Shown here one piece after another: positions 34,830-44,346 of a DNA stretch of 64,000 nt. The notes under the pieces are model-generated. The model did not search any database and had not been told where the DNA came from. It was given only the letters and a program-made list of their open reading frames with translations. The translations under genes and the position numbers were made by a program. The stretch comes from an archaeon (lineage in GTDB: Archaea; Methanobacteriota_B; Thermococci; Methanofastidiosales; NM3). How positions within the stretch are numbered: position 1 is the stretch's first letter; every line of letters begins with the position of its first letter. Where the stretch lies: assembly GCA_004212155.1 (NCBI GenBank), contig RXIG01000028.1, positions 32,812-96,811 on the forward strand, written 5' to 3'.

Positions 34830-35933
34830 ATGAACCAGTTCTACCTCTTCATGGTGCCAATATCGATCCTGGCCCTTGTCATCGCAGCGAAGATCGCCTC
34901 CATCGTCTTGGATTATGCACCGTTCTCATATCCGAACGCACGTATCATGGCCAAGCAGGGCAAGCTACTGTCCAAGACGAAGTTCGAGGAGCTTGCGGAG
35001 GCACACTCGCTTGACGAGATCGTATCCATGCTGAAAGAGACAGAATACACGGACTATCTTTCAGAATACGTTGGCGAGGACTACACGATATCGAAGATAG
35101 AGCGGGCGCTCAACACCCATCTCGCATCCATCTACGACCAGATATACTCGATATCGCCAAACAAGGTCAAGCCCGTCTTCGAGGTGCTCTTGAAACGATG
35201 GGACATCGAGAACATCATCCGTACCCTGCGCTGCATCAGGGCGAACAAGGACCCTCGTGAATATCTCATCAAGATAGGCACGTTCACCGATGCTCAGCGT
35301 GAGCAGCTGGCCAAGGCACAGTCCGCCGAAGAGGTGGCCATGTCTGTGACCACCGAGTTCGAACATCTTCTCGGGTCGATGCAGGATGAGGAACTGGTAA
35401 AGATCGAGAATGAACTGCTGTTTGATTATTATTCATCATTATGGGAGTATCTGGAGAATACGCGCGACAAGAATCTCAAGTTGCTCAAGACGTTCTTCGG
35501 GCTCCAGATCGATATTATCAATATCATGGCGGCACTGCGCATCAACGTGATGGAAGAGCGTGAGGAGGTAGCTCAGGACTTCCTTCCCGTGACGTATATG
35601 GTCTCACACGAGTCGCTCAAGAGCATCGCCACCGCGGACGACATCAGTATGGTGGTAAGCGTGCTCGATAAGACTCCGTATGCTGACCTGTTCAACGACC
35701 TTGTGCCCAAGTACGAGGAACACCGCAACATATCGGTGTTCGAGCAGGCGCTCAACGATCTGCTCATATCGCATGGAAAGGAGATATCAACGCTCAATCC
35801 CCTTGGGATCGGGCCGTCAATCGGGTATCTGGCGCAGAAACAGGCAGAGATACGCAAGCTCAAGACGATCATCATCGGATCGTATGAACGTATCGATCCT
35901 GAGCGAATCAAGGAAATGGTGGGTGTTTCATAA
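34830..35933 (+). CDS. atpC: A-type ATP synthase subunit C (central stalk, d-like)
   Basis: 367 residues of the V/A-type subunit C (V-type d) family: the PNARIMAKQGKLLSK segment after the N-terminal helix and three helical bundles. It sits as a funnel between the central shaft (D and F) and the K ring. Unusually, the N-terminus is a hydrophobic helix (FYLFMVPISILALVIAAKIASIVL) that may insert in the membrane. GGTGA precedes the ATG; the stop overlaps the subunit F start by one base. Confidence 0.92.
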   Translation: MNQFYLFMVPISILALVIAAKIASIVLDYAPFSYPNARIMAKQGKLLSKTKFEELAEAHSLDEIVSMLKETEYTDYLSEYVGEDYTISKIERALNTHLASIYDQIYSISPNKVKPVFEVLLKRWDIENIIRTLRCIRANKDPREYLIKIGTFTDAQREQLAKAQSAEEVAMSVTTEFEHLLGSMQDEELVKIENELLFDYYSSLWEYLENTRDKNLKLLKTFFGLQIDIINIMAALRINVMEEREEVAQDFLPVTYMVSHESLKSIATADDISMVVSVLDKTPYADLFNDLVPKYEEHRNISVFEQALNDLLISHGKEISTLNPLGIGPSIGYLAQKQAEIRKLKTIIIGSYERIDPERIKEMVGVS

Positions 35934-36244
35934 TGCGCATAGCAGTGATCGGGGACGATGACACGTTCACGGGATTTGGCATAATAGGCATCAAGGACCT
36001 TTATGCGGTACCGGCGGAACGCACCGCGGTAGAAGACGTGTTCAAGACAGTGCTCAAGGATAGCAACATAGGTATCATAGTTATATCCCATTCCTACGCC
36101 GATCTTATTCGGGATCATATCAAACGGGTCAACATCAACAAGAAGATCATTCCCATCATCGTTGAGGTACCGGATAAGGGCGCTACAGTAGAATTCGATC
36201 CGTTCGAGGAACTGATAAAGAAGGCAGTTGGTGTCAATATATGA
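35933..36244 (+). CDS. atpF: A-type ATP synthase subunit F (central stalk)
   Basis: 103 residues, a Rossmann-like fold of about 75 residues ([20 protein letters not shown], then [14 protein letters not shown]) with a C-terminal helix that binds subunit D. It belongs to the rotating shaft and regulates activity. Ends ten bases before the atpA start. Confidence 0.93.
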   Translation: MRIAVIGDDDTFTGFGIIGIKDLYAVPAERTAVEDVFKTVLKDSNIGIIVISHSYADLIRDHIKRVNINKKIIPIIVEVPDKGATVEFDPFEELIKKAVGVNI

Positions 36245-36254
36245 GGGTGATGGC

Positions 36255-38015
36255 GTGATAGAAGGAAAGATTGTGAAGATCTCCGGCCCCGTCGTTGTGG
36301 CAGAGGGCATGAAGGGAGCTAAGATGTATGAAGTGGTCAAGGTCGGTGATACCCAGCTCATTGGTGAGATTATCGGGCTCGAGGAAGACCTGGCCACGAT
36401 GCAGGTGTATGAGGAGACCGCGGGCCTCAAGATAGGCGAGAAGGTGATTGCCACCGGCAGACCGCTTTCCGTCAAGCTTGGCCCGGGCCTCATCAAGAAT
36501 ATTTACGATGGTGTACAGCGACCGTTGCGCGTCATGAAGGACGAGCAGGGCAGCTTCATCCTGCGGGGAGTGAGTGTCAAGGAGCTCCCTGAAAAATCAT
36601 GGGAGTTCGTCCCTCGCGTCAAGGCGGGTGCGGCGGTGGAGCCGGGCATGGTGCTTGGGACGGTCAAGGAATCAGAGGTCGTCGAGCATCGCATACTCGT
36701 CCCCCCCAACGTATCGGGCGAGCTCAAGGACATCGTTTCGAAGGGCACATACGACATAGAGGACGACATCGCCACCGTCAAGACGGCCGACGGCGACGTG
36801 GGGCTCAAGATGTACCATGCGTGGCCCGTCCGGGAGCCGCGCCCCTATGTGAAAAAACACCCCTCGACGATACCGCTCATCACGGGCCAGCGCGTGCTTG
36901 ACACGTTCTTTCCCATCGCCAAGGGAGGAACGGCAGGCATACCCGGCGGCTTCGGTACCGGAAAGACCGTCACCCAGCACCAGCTTGCAAAGTGGGCCGA
37001 TGCAGAGATCGTCGTCTATGTGGGCTGCGGTGAACGTGGCAACGAGATGACGCAGGTGCTCAAGGAGTTCCCCGAGCTCCTTGACCCCCGCACCGGAAAG
37101 CCCATCACCGAACGGACGGTGCTCATCGCCAACACGTCGAACATGCCCGTGGCGGCCCGCGAGGCGTCGATCTACACCGGCGTCACCATCGCCGAATACT
37201 TCCGCGACATGGGCTACAACGTGGCGCTGATGGCCGACTCGACATCGCGATGGGCAGAGGCCCTCAGGGAGATCTCGGGCCGTCTCGAGGAGATGCCCGG
37301 CGAGGCGGGATTCCCCGCGTACCTCGCATCGAAGCTCTCGGGGTTCTATGAGCGAAGCGGGCGTGTCGACACGCTGGCCAATGATACGGGGTCGCTTTCC
37401 ATCATCGGGGCCGTGTCGCCACCGGGCGGCGACTTCAGCGAACCGGTCACGCAAAACACGCTGCGGGTCGTCAAGGTCTTCTGGGCGCTTGACAAGAAGC
37501 TCAAGGACCAGCGTCACTTCCCGTCGATCAACTGGTTGACGTCCTACTCTCTTTATCTTGACGAGATCGAGGACTGGTGGAAGGACAACGTCTCTGAGAA
37601 ATGGAAGATGCGCAGGGACGAGGCCATGAGCATCCTCCAGGAAGAGAACGAACTTCAGGAGATCGTGCAGCTCATCGGTCCCGATGCGTTGCCCGAGCGC
37701 CAGCGCGTCACGCTCCTGTGTGCGCAGATGATCCGCGAGGACTTCCTGCAGCAAAACGCGTTCCACGATGTGGACTCGTTCTGTTCGGAGAACAAGCAGG
37801 TGGCAATGCTCAAGTCGATACTCGACTTCTACGACACCGCCCTCAAGCTCATCGATGCGGGCGTGAGCGTGGCAGAGATACGCGAGATGCCCACCGTGCA
37901 AAAGATCGGCCGTCTCAAGTACGTGAGCGAGAAGGAGCTTGAATCGTACATCAAGGGCCTCACCGACGAGATGTATGACGAATACGACAGGCTTGCTAGG
38001 AGTTATGCGGGGTGA
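36255..38015 (+). CDS. atpA: A-type ATP synthase catalytic subunit A
   Basis: 586 residues, full length. Catalytic P-loop GGFGTGKT near residue 233, the A-type specific non-homologous insertion at about 115-195, the GERGNEM catalytic glutamate loop near 257, and [15 protein letters not shown] near 390. It hydrolyses or makes ATP in the A3B3 head. I prefer GTG at 36255, preceded by GGTGAT three bases upstream, over TTG 36228 inside atpF. No intein is present at the P-loop. Confidence 0.96.
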   Translation: MIEGKIVKISGPVVVAEGMKGAKMYEVVKVGDTQLIGEIIGLEEDLATMQVYEETAGLKIGEKVIATGRPLSVKLGPGLIKNIYDGVQRPLRVMKDEQGSFILRGVSVKELPEKSWEFVPRVKAGAAVEPGMVLGTVKESEVVEHRILVPPNVSGELKDIVSKGTYDIEDDIATVKTADGDVGLKMYHAWPVREPRPYVKKHPSTIPLITGQRVLDTFFPIAKGGTAGIPGGFGTGKTVTQHQLAKWADAEIVVYVGCGERGNEMTQVLKEFPELLDPRTGKPITERTVLIANTSNMPVAAREASIYTGVTIAEYFRDMGYNVALMADSTSRWAEALREISGRLEEMPGEAGFPAYLASKLSGFYERSGRVDTLANDTGSLSIIGAVSPPGGDFSEPVTQNTLRVVKVFWALDKKLKDQRHFPSINWLTSYSLYLDEIEDWWKDNVSEKWKMRRDEAMSILQEENELQEIVQLIGPDALPERQRVTLLCAQMIREDFLQQNAFHDVDSFCSENKQVAMLKSILDFYDTALKLIDAGVSVAEIREMPTVQKIGRLKYVSEKELESYIKGLTDEMYDEYDRLARSYAG

Positions 38016-38019
38016 TGAG

Positions 38020-39408
38020 ATGAGTGACGTTCAAAAGGAATACAGTTCTATACGCGAGGTTTCAGGTCCTATCATTATCGTTGATGGCGTCGAGGGCGTC
38101 GGATATTCCGAGGTGGTCGAAGTTACGCTGCCCGATGGCACGAAACGCCGAGGACAGGTGCTCGAGGTCGACCGTGACGTGGCGGTCATCCAGGTCTTTG
38201 AGGGCACGAGCGGCACGACCACCGAGGGCACAAGCGTCAGATTCACAGGGCATACGCTCAAGCTCCCCGTGAGCGAGGACATGCTTGGACGCGTGTTCAA
38301 CGGTATGGGGGAGCCCATAGACGACGGTCCGGACATCATCCCGGACAAGGAGATGGACATCAACGGTCTCCCTATCAATCCGTCGGCACGCGAGTATCCG
38401 CGTGAGTTCATACAGACGGGCCTTTCGGCAATCGATGGGATGAACACGCTCGTCAGGGGGCAAAAGCTTCCTATCTTCTCCGGGTCAGGCCTTCCTCACA
38501 ACGAGATCGCCGCACAGATCACGCGCCAGACCAAGGTGCTCACCGGCGAGGAGTTCGGCATCGTCTTCGTGGCCATGGGCATCACGTACGGCGAGGCGAA
38601 CTTCTTCACGGAGAACTTCAGGAAGTCGGGTGCGCTGGAAAAGGTCGTCATGTTCCTCAATCTGGCCGACGACCCTGCCATCGAGCGGATCATCACGCCG
38701 CGTGTCGCCCTTACGGCGGCAGAGTACCTCGCCTTCGAGAAGGACATGCACCTTCTGGTCATCCTTACCGACATGACCAACTACTGCGAGGCCCTCAGGG
38801 AGATCTCGGCAGCACGGGAGGAGGTGCCGGGCCGACGCGGATATCCCGGTTACATGTACACCGACCTCGCATCGATCTACGAACGAGCGGGCAGGATCGA
38901 GGACAGGGAGGGGTCGATCACCCAGATGCCCATCCTTACCATGCCCGACGACGACATGAACCATCCGATACCCGACCTTTCAGGCTATATCACGGAAGGA
39001 CAGATCATCGTTTCACGCGAGCTCAACAGGAAAAACATCTACCCACCCATTGATGTGTCACCGTCGCTTTCCCGTCTTATGAAGGACGGTATCGGAGAGG
39101 GCCTCACACGCGAGGATCACGACGGTCTCCAAAACCAGCTCTTCGGGGCGTATGCCAAGGGCAAGGAGATGCGCGACCTCGTGGCCGTGGTGGGAGAGGA
39201 TGCCCTGTCCGACCTCGATAAACAGTACCTCCACTTCGCAGAGGAGTTCGAGAGCAACTTCATCAGGCAGAAGCGCGACGAGGACCGCTCGATCGAGGAG
39301 ACGCTCGACCTTGGTTGGAAGATGCTAGGCATGCTCCCCGAGGAGGAGCTCAAACGTATCGACCAGAAGTATATCGAAAAGTACTACCCAAAGGAACAAA
39401 GTGAGTAA
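38020..39408 (+). CDS. atpB: A-type ATP synthase regulatory subunit B
   Basis: 462 residues. It keeps the overall fold of the A/B family but the P-loop region reads [10 protein letters not shown], without a catalytic Lys, as expected for the non-catalytic subunit. [19 protein letters not shown]-like text ([14 protein letters not shown]) near residue 268 and the C-terminal helical bundle are typical. GGTGATGAG ends directly before the ATG; atpA stops four bases upstream. Confidence 0.96.
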   Translation: MSDVQKEYSSIREVSGPIIIVDGVEGVGYSEVVEVTLPDGTKRRGQVLEVDRDVAVIQVFEGTSGTTTEGTSVRFTGHTLKLPVSEDMLGRVFNGMGEPIDDGPDIIPDKEMDINGLPINPSAREYPREFIQTGLSAIDGMNTLVRGQKLPIFSGSGLPHNEIAAQITRQTKVLTGEEFGIVFVAMGITYGEANFFTENFRKSGALEKVVMFLNLADDPAIERIITPRVALTAAEYLAFEKDMHLLVILTDMTNYCEALREISAAREEVPGRRGYPGYMYTDLASIYERAGRIEDREGSITQMPILTMPDDDMNHPIPDLSGYITEGQIIVSRELNRKNIYPPIDVSPSLSRLMKDGIGEGLTREDHDGLQNQLFGAYAKGKEMRDLVAVVGEDALSDLDKQYLHFAEEFESNFIRQKRDEDRSIEETLDLGWKMLGMLPEEELKRIDQKYIEKYYPKEQSE

Positions 39409-39410
39409 GC

Positions 39411-40058
39411 ATGGCCGTGGAGCAAATTAAGCCGACCAGGATGGCGCTGCTGCAGTTAAAGCGCCGCATCTCTTTGGCGGAGAAGGGATATGAACTGCTC
39501 AAGAAGAAACGAGACTCCCTCGTCATGCAGTTCTTTGACCTTGTCGCCGACAGGAAACGGCTTCGCAAGCAGGCGCATTCCAGGCTTCAGGAGGCATATG
39601 GGGCGCTCATAGAGGCACAGATGTATATTGGCAAACGTGAGCTGGAAAACATCTCGCTTGCCGTTCCGCCCACCTCCGAGTTCGACATCCGCACCTACAA
39701 TATCATGGGTGTCGTCGTACCCCTCATCAAGCTCCGTGGCAAGATCAAGCGACCCTATATGAAGCGCGGATACTCGCTCATCAACACGTCTTCGAAGGTC
39801 GATGAGGTCGTCGACAAGTTCCAGACCGCCCTGCGTGCGATCATCGACCTTGCAGAGGTCGAGGAACAGGTGCGTCTTGTTGCAGAGGAGCTAGAAAGCA
39901 CCAAGCGCCGCGTGAACGCCCTCGAATACGTGCTGCTTCCGCAACTCAGGGAGAAGTATCAGTGGGTCGAGCTCATGCTCGAGGAACGCGAACGTGAGGA
40001 CTTCTTCAGGCTCAAGCGCATGAAGGGCGTGCTCAAGGGTGAACAGCGTCAGCGATAA
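39411..40058 (+). CDS. atpD: A-type ATP synthase subunit D (central shaft)
   Basis: 215 residues with the subunit D signature: PTRMALLQLKRRISLAEKGYELLKKKRDSLV at the N-terminus and a long C-terminal helix (VEEQVRLVAEELESTKRRVNALEYVLLPQL), which together form the antiparallel coiled-coil shaft inside the A3B3 head. Last canonical gene of the operon; the following small membrane gene overlaps it by 20 bases. Confidence 0.95.
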   Translation: MAVEQIKPTRMALLQLKRRISLAEKGYELLKKKRDSLVMQFFDLVADRKRLRKQAHSRLQEAYGALIEAQMYIGKRELENISLAVPPTSEFDIRTYNIMGVVVPLIKLRGKIKRPYMKRGYSLINTSSKVDEVVDKFQTALRAIIDLAEVEEQVRLVAEELESTKRRVNALEYVLLPQLREKYQWVELMLEEREREDFFRLKRMKGVLKGEQRQR

Positions 40059-40329
40059 GGAGGTCAGGAGGGCACTCTTTTGGGTGTATTCCCATATGGT
40101 CGCCTACTCAGCGGTCCTCATCGGCGTTTTCACACTCTTTAAAATCGTGTTCGAATGGCCCGTGCCCGTTCTGGGCGTGCTGATCTTTCTCACATTGCTT
40201 TTCGTACATCTCTATGCGATGTATATGCTTTCGACGCCCATACGGCAGGTAGGGCTGGCACGGTGGTTTTACTATGTGGCGGTCGTATACCTTGCCTTTC
40301 TCTTTGCCTCACTTGCCCTCGCCCTGTAG
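40039..40329 (+). CDS. Small three-helix membrane protein at the end of the ATP synthase operon
   Basis: 96 residues with a short charged N-terminus (SDKEVRRALFW) and three hydrophobic helices at about 20-38, 42-62 and 72-96. It starts at GTG within the end of atpD and is therefore translationally linked to the operon. I do not recognise a family. An assembly or stabilising role for the ATP synthase membrane part would fit by position, but this is inference only. Its 3' end overlaps the convergent NAC gene. Confidence 0.65.
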   Translation: MNSVSDKEVRRALFWVYSHMVAYSAVLIGVFTLFKIVFEWPVPVLGVLIFLTLLFVHLYAMYMLSTPIRQVGLARWFYYVAVVYLAFLFASLALAL

Positions 40330-40650
40330 TTCGACGATGGCCTGTGCGATGTCCCCCTTTGTCTTCTCGAGCGCCTCACGGGCGCGTTCCATCGGGACGT
40401 TCGTCTGAGCCATGACGAGTTCTACGTCGTCATCGGGTATCTCCACTTCCTCCTTCTTCTTCGTGTAGGTACCCACGACCTGGAATGTGCTTTGTCCCTG
40501 TATCTTGGTTTCAGTGACCTCGGGATTCTCGAAGACGAGCGTTTCATCCGGCGTCTCTATGGTGACCTTGATCGCTTTGATCTCATTTTGTTTCATGCCC
40601 ATCTGTTTCATGAGCTTTTGCATCTTGCGTGGATTCATACCAGGCATCAT
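40309..40650 (-). CDS. nac: Nascent polypeptide-associated complex protein (aNAC)
   Basis: 113 residues. Met-rich N-terminus (MMPGMNPRKMQKLMKQMGM), NAC domain at about 20-70 with IETPDETLVFENPEV, and a C-terminal UBA domain (DVELVMAQTNVPMERAREALEKTKGDIAQAIVEL). Archaeal NAC is a homodimer that binds nascent chains at the ribosome exit. ATG 40650 has GGTGA five bases upstream; a GTG at 40659 is part of that site. TATA-like element near 40683-40692. Confidence 0.95.
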   Translation of the reverse strand: MMPGMNPRKMQKLMKQMGMKQNEIKAIKVTIETPDETLVFENPEVTETKIQGQSTFQVVGTYTKKKEEVEIPDDDVELVMAQTNVPMERAREALEKTKGDIAQAIVELQGEGK

Positions 40651-40724
40651 GTGATTCACCTTTTTCCCACTTCAGGAAGGGGTTATATTTATGTATTATG
40701 CTGCTTGTCGCTTTCGAAGGCGGC

Positions 40725-41576
40725 CTAATACTTGTGCAACACGCCCTTTTTCTTGGCCTTGCCCTCCATACGCATGTAGAATTGGTAGCCAAGGGGGATG
40801 GCGATGAATATGTATGCAAGCAGGATGGCAATGCTTTCTGACTGCACCAGCAGCGACTCGCCCCGTATCACCAAATTCCGCGATGCGATGACCGCTTGTG
40901 TCATCGGCAATGCCCGCGATACTGCCTGGAGTGCCTCTGGAAGGACGGCAAGAGGGTAGGCCATCGGTACGATGAGCGAGAAGAGACCATCGACGAAGTG
41001 GAGCAGCGTGTGGGATTCCTTGTAGACGAGTACCATGCCAGCAAGTATCAGGCCGAAACCAAACATTGCAAAGAAGAGCATGATGATGACAAGTATCATC
41101 TCGGGAAACCTTGTCCATACGAACTGTATGTTGAGCACGAGCACGCCGAGGAGGAGCAGCCCGACGATGTAGAATGACGCCCAAATCGACGAGGCCATCA
41201 GCTTTCCCATGAAGAAGATGAACTTGCTGACAGGGCATGCGTATATCGACTCGAACGTTCCCCGGTACGACTCGAGCCTGATGGCAAACGACATCAGCCA
41301 CAGCATTGTGAAGCTGATCGTCGTCACGATCGTGCCGACGATGACGAAGGTGGGCATGTGCGAGATGCCTGTCAACGATTCGAGTGTCTGGGAGTCGGCG
41401 CCGCCGAGAAGCGCGCGTCCGAAGATGAGAAACGGTGCCACCCATACGAGCGGGCCAAAGAATCGTGAGACGATGCGAAGCGGATAGCGGAAGTTCGATA
41501 TGAGAAGCTCATGCTTTGCTATGGACAAGAGTGCGGTGAACGCCTCGACCCGTGTCGTTTGCCTAATGGGTTGCAA
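40725..41576 (-). CDS. ABC-2 type transporter permease
   Basis: 283 residues, six transmembrane helices with the ABC-2 membrane pattern: R..G.FESIYACPVSKFIFFMGKL near residue 100 is the conserved coupling segment. It forms a transporter with the adjacent permease and ATPase. I chose TTG 41576 because GGAGGGGAG lies just upstream and overlap with the previous gene is only 14 bases; the frame stays open further upstream to 41786, with an ATG at 41609. Last gene of the three-gene operon. Confidence 0.82.
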   Translation of the reverse strand: MQPIRQTTRVEAFTALLSIAKHELLISNFRYPLRIVSRFFGPLVWVAPFLIFGRALLGGADSQTLESLTGISHMPTFVIVGTIVTTISFTMLWLMSFAIRLESYRGTFESIYACPVSKFIFFMGKLMASSIWASFYIVGLLLLGVLVLNIQFVWTRFPEMILVIIMLFFAMFGFGLILAGMVLVYKESHTLLHFVDGLFSLIVPMAYPLAVLPEALQAVSRALPMTQAVIASRNLVIRGESLLVQSESIAILLAYIFIAIPLGYQFYMRMEGKAKKKGVLHKY

Positions 41577-42414
41577 TCTCTCCCCTCCTTCGTGCCCTTC
41601 GTTCTGCATAGGTGAACACGATGCTTCCAACGACAAGGAAGGCAGTGTCAAACACCACCAGTATGGCGGCATTGTGCGCAAGCGATGCGGTGTCGATAAT
41701 GCCGACATATCCCCTGATGGCCGATAGCGCATAGGTGAGCGGTACGAACAAGGCCACGATGGCAATGGGCGCGGGCATGGCGGCAAGCGGGTAGGAGACG
41801 GGGCTCACCATGCGCAGCGTTGTGTTGATGAGGTTCGTGAAGTCCTCCATCTCCTTGAAGAGCAGCACGATGCCTGTGAACAAAAATCCCATCCCATAGA
41901 GTGAGAAGAGGAGGAGGGCGGTGACGAGCACGATGATTGCCATCTCCGGCTTCACGAGGTTGACGGGCAGGATGATGGTCGAGAAGAGCAGCTGCATGAA
42001 CGCGATATAGATGGAAAAGAGGCCGTCAAAGAGGGCGATGCCAAAAAAGATCGTATATTTGGAGACAGGGGCTACCCATATCGATTCGAGGGTGCCCATC
42101 ATCTGTTCACGTCTGATGGCGTTGCCGATGCCCCATATGGCCGTAGATACGAAGATGAAGACGGCTGAGCCGATGATGATGAAGGCGAGGTAATCATTCG
42201 TTCCCGCATACTCTGCGAACGCCTCGCTCGTGGTGCCTCCGACAAGCGCCATCCCCTGGAAGTAGAGTGTGAGTATCGAAAGGAACGGCATCAACAGCAT
42301 GAAGAGCACGCGCGAGGGATAGCGCCTCCACATCTTGTACTCCTTTTTGATGACGGAGCGCGTGACCGACAGTTCCCGTGCCAATCGTGCCGTACCTGTC
42401 AACATGTTCATCAC
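41563..42414 (-). CDS. ABC-2 type transporter permease
   Basis: 283 residues with six transmembrane helices and the segment R.EQMMGTLESIWVAPVSKYTIFFG, paralogous to the downstream permease. The two probably form a heterodimeric channel. Its start overlaps the stop of the ATPase gene by four bases (ATGA). Substrate unknown: ABC-2 systems in archaea export drugs, lipids, polysaccharides or peptides. Confidence 0.87.
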   Translation of the reverse strand: MMNMLTGTARLARELSVTRSVIKKEYKMWRRYPSRVLFMLLMPFLSILTLYFQGMALVGGTTSEAFAEYAGTNDYLAFIIIGSAVFIFVSTAIWGIGNAIRREQMMGTLESIWVAPVSKYTIFFGIALFDGLFSIYIAFMQLLFSTIILPVNLVKPEMAIIVLVTALLLFSLYGMGFLFTGIVLLFKEMEDFTNLINTTLRMVSPVSYPLAAMPAPIAIVALFVPLTYALSAIRGYVGIIDTASLAHNAAILVVFDTAFLVVGSIVFTYAERRARRRGEIATH

Positions 42415-43421
42415 TCCAGGACGCTTCCCGTCAATTTGATGAAGACATCCTCGAGCGTAGGTGTTGAGGAGGAAAATGAATGGATCTGTACCCGTTCATC
42501 CGTGATGATGCCGATGACGTCTTGCATGCATGCGCTCGCGGAATCGGTAAAGATCTTGAGCACGACATCGTTGTCGTGCGAGAAGCGCTCCACTGACGAC
42601 ACTTCCTCGAATTGAGATATTTTCTTGAGCATGTCCTCGGTGGTGTGGGACACCGAGAGCGTAAGGATGTCTTTTTCATCGATCGAGCGCTTTAGGTTCT
42701 TGGGCGTGTCAAGTGCTGCTATCCTGCCTTCGTTGATGAATGCTATCCTGTCGCAAAGCTGGTCTGCCTCCTCCATATAGTGGGTGGTAAGCAGGATCGT
42801 CTTCTTCTTCGATCTGTTGATCTCCTTTTTGATCATCTCGCGGAACTGTCCAGAAAACGACGGGTCGAGCCCGATTGTCGGCTCATCGAGGAATAGTATT
42901 GGCGGATCGTTGAGGAGCGCCCGGGCAAGTGCGACCTTTTGCTTATTGCCGGAGGAGAGATTCTCCACGAGGTCGTCGGACTGTTCCCCGAGGTCAAGCA
43001 GCGTCAAGAGGTCTTCAACCCGATCCGTGATATCGGCCCTGGGGAGGAGGTAGAGCGATGCGAAGTACGTAAGGTTCTCCCGGGGCGTAAGCTTCCAGTA
43101 GAGTTGCCGTTCGCTTGAGAGCGTGAGCCCGATGCTCATACGCACCTCGAAGGGATTTTTCAGTATGTCCCATCCGTTGACATGGGCCGTTCCCCTGTCG
43201 GGGAGGAGGAGTGTGGAGAGGATCTTGATGAAGCTCGTCTTGCCAGCGCCGTTGGGGCCAAGGAGCCCGAAGAGCTCATGTTCCCCGATCTCAAGGTCTA
43301 TATCATCCACTGCCGTGATGGTGCGCCGGTCCTTCTTGCGCAAAGCATTGAGAAGTCCACCTCTATGATCGAACGTCTTTGTCAGGTGGGTTGTGCCGAT
43401 GGCCACGTCATTTGAATGCAC
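42411..43421 (-). CDS. ABC transporter ATP-binding protein (exporter, DrrA-like)
   Basis: 336 residues. Walker A GPNGAGKT near residue 63, signature LSSGNKQKVALARAL near 155, Walker B ILFLDEPTIGLD near 177 and the switch His in TTHYMEEADQL. The C-terminal 90 residues match the DrrA-type extension. It powers the two ABC-2 permeases downstream in the same operon. Confidence 0.92.
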   Translation of the reverse strand: MHSNDVAIGTTHLTKTFDHRGGLLNALRKKDRRTITAVDDIDLEIGEHELFGLLGPNGAGKTSFIKILSTLLLPDRGTAHVNGWDILKNPFEVRMSIGLTLSSERQLYWKLTPRENLTYFASLYLLPRADITDRVEDLLTLLDLGEQSDDLVENLSSGNKQKVALARALLNDPPILFLDEPTIGLDPSFSGQFREMIKKEINRSKKKTILLTTHYMEEADQLCDRIAFINEGRIAALDTPKNLKRSIDEKDILTLSVSHTTEDMLKKISQFEEVSSVERFSHDNDVVLKIFTDSASACMQDVIGIITDERVQIHSFSSSTPTLEDVFIKLTGSVLE

Positions 43422-43491
43422 ATTTCCACAAAGCTAGGAGCGTATATAAGCTTTTTTATATAACATATATGAATATATTTTTATATTTTTA

Positions 43492-43647
43492 TTATATTAC
43501 TTCCTCTCCTGCGACCTTTTTCATATACTGCACGAGCAGGCATTCAAAGTCCCACTCCCTGCTGCGCTGATGGTAACGGTGGCCGCGGTAGAACATGCAT
43601 TCGCCTTTCTTGCACTCATCCTTTATCAATGGACAAAAGTCTCCCAT
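43492..43647 (-). CDS. Small cysteine-rich protein, 51 residues
   Basis: A short frame with a good start: ATG at 43647 with GTGTGAT three bases upstream and a TATA-like AATTATAAG about 33 bases before. The product begins GDFCPLIKDECKKGECMFY and has a fourth Cys in DFECLLVQYMKK. The spacing C-x6-C-x4-C-x18-C suggests a small iron-sulfur or zinc centre. Similar short CPLxKxxC...C proteins occur across archaea and bacteria, without a known role as far as I know. It is divergent from the LigD-type operon; the promoters share about 120 bases. Confidence 0.65.
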   Translation of the reverse strand: MGDFCPLIKDECKKGECMFYRGHRYHQRSREWDFECLLVQYMKKVAGEEVI

Positions 43648-43730
43648 GATATCACACATGACGGTATGAACGCAGTCTTATAATTGTTGCCCCGTTCTTC
43701 ATTTTCGCACCAATGGGGGCATGAAAAGAG

Positions 43731-43742
43731 ATTTATAATATA
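43731..43742 (+). promoter_or_regulatory. TATA box of the LigD-type operon
   Basis: GATTTATAATAT. Transcription starting about 25 bases downstream would give a leader of only a few bases before the GGTGAT site at 43762-43767 and the proposed AUC start at 43771, and would exclude the ATG at 43742. Confidence 0.5.
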
Positions 43743-43770
43743 TGCGTGCTAATACGTACAAGGTGATCCG

Positions 43771-44346
43771 ATCACTGATAACAAGCTCTCCAAATACCAT
43801 AAGAAGAGGAACTTCTCCCAAACGAAGGAACCAGAGGGCTCCACCAAATCCTCTGATAAATGGATCTTTGTCGTGCAAAAGCATGATGCACGCAACCTCC
43901 ACTATGACATCCGGCTCTCGATAGGCGGCACGCTTAAGTCGTGGGCCGTTCCCAAGGGACCTTCCCGCGACCCGTCGGTCAAGCGCCTGGCAATCCCCAC
44001 CGAGGACCATCCTATCGACTATGCCTCGTTCGAAGGCACGATACCCGAGGGAGAGTATGGCGCGGGCACTGTCATCATATGGGACAAGGGCACCTTCGAG
44101 AATGCAAGCGAGGACGATGATGGGAACGAAGTACCTCTTGACAAGGCCTATGAAAAAGGCCACCTCGTTGTCAATCTCGAAGGCGAGAAGCTAAAGGGCG
44201 GATTCGCTTTCATCAATACCGGGTCCCGTTGGCTCTTGGTCAAGGTCGATGATGCCCACGCGGTAAAGGACGATTCCCTTCTCGACGACGAGCCCGCCTC
44301 GGTCGTGAGCGGCAAGACGATCGGGGAACTGGAACGTGGTGAGTGA
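43771..44346 (+). CDS. ligD-PE: LigD-type 3'-phosphoesterase, stand-alone, probable AUC start
   Basis: About 191 residues, the phosphoesterase module of NHEJ ligase D, which trims 3'-phosphate or 3'-ribonucleotide ends. The signature VVQKHDARNLHYDIRL begins at residue 34: catalytic His38, His44 and Asp46, then AVPKGPS and TEDHPIDYASFEGTIPEGEYGAG. The family's upstream segment (LSKYHKKRNFSQTKEPEG) is encoded in frame, but between the preceding stop and residue 35 there is no ATG, GTG or TTG. GGTGAT at 43762 is followed three bases later by ATC (43771), which I take as the start. Overlaps the ligase gene at its stop. Confidence 0.85.
   Translation: MTDNKLSKYHKKRNFSQTKEPEGSTKSSDKWIFVVQKHDARNLHYDIRLSIGGTLKSWAVPKGPSRDPSVKRLAIPTEDHPIDYASFEGTIPEGEYGAGTVIIWDKGTFENASEDDDGNEVPLDKAYEKGHLVVNLEGEKLKGGFAFINTGSRWLLVKVDDAHAVKDDSLLDDEPASVVSGKTIGELERGE

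Noticed and set aside
36255-38015. Intein in the ATP synthase A subunit
   Set aside because: The P-loop GGFGTGKT is uninterrupted and the length of 586 residues is normal.
43742-43924. ATG-started frame as the true N-terminus of the phosphoesterase, joined by a frameshift
   Set aside because: The ATG lies within the TATA box, the frame has no family similarity, and the family's N-terminal segment is intact in the other frame.
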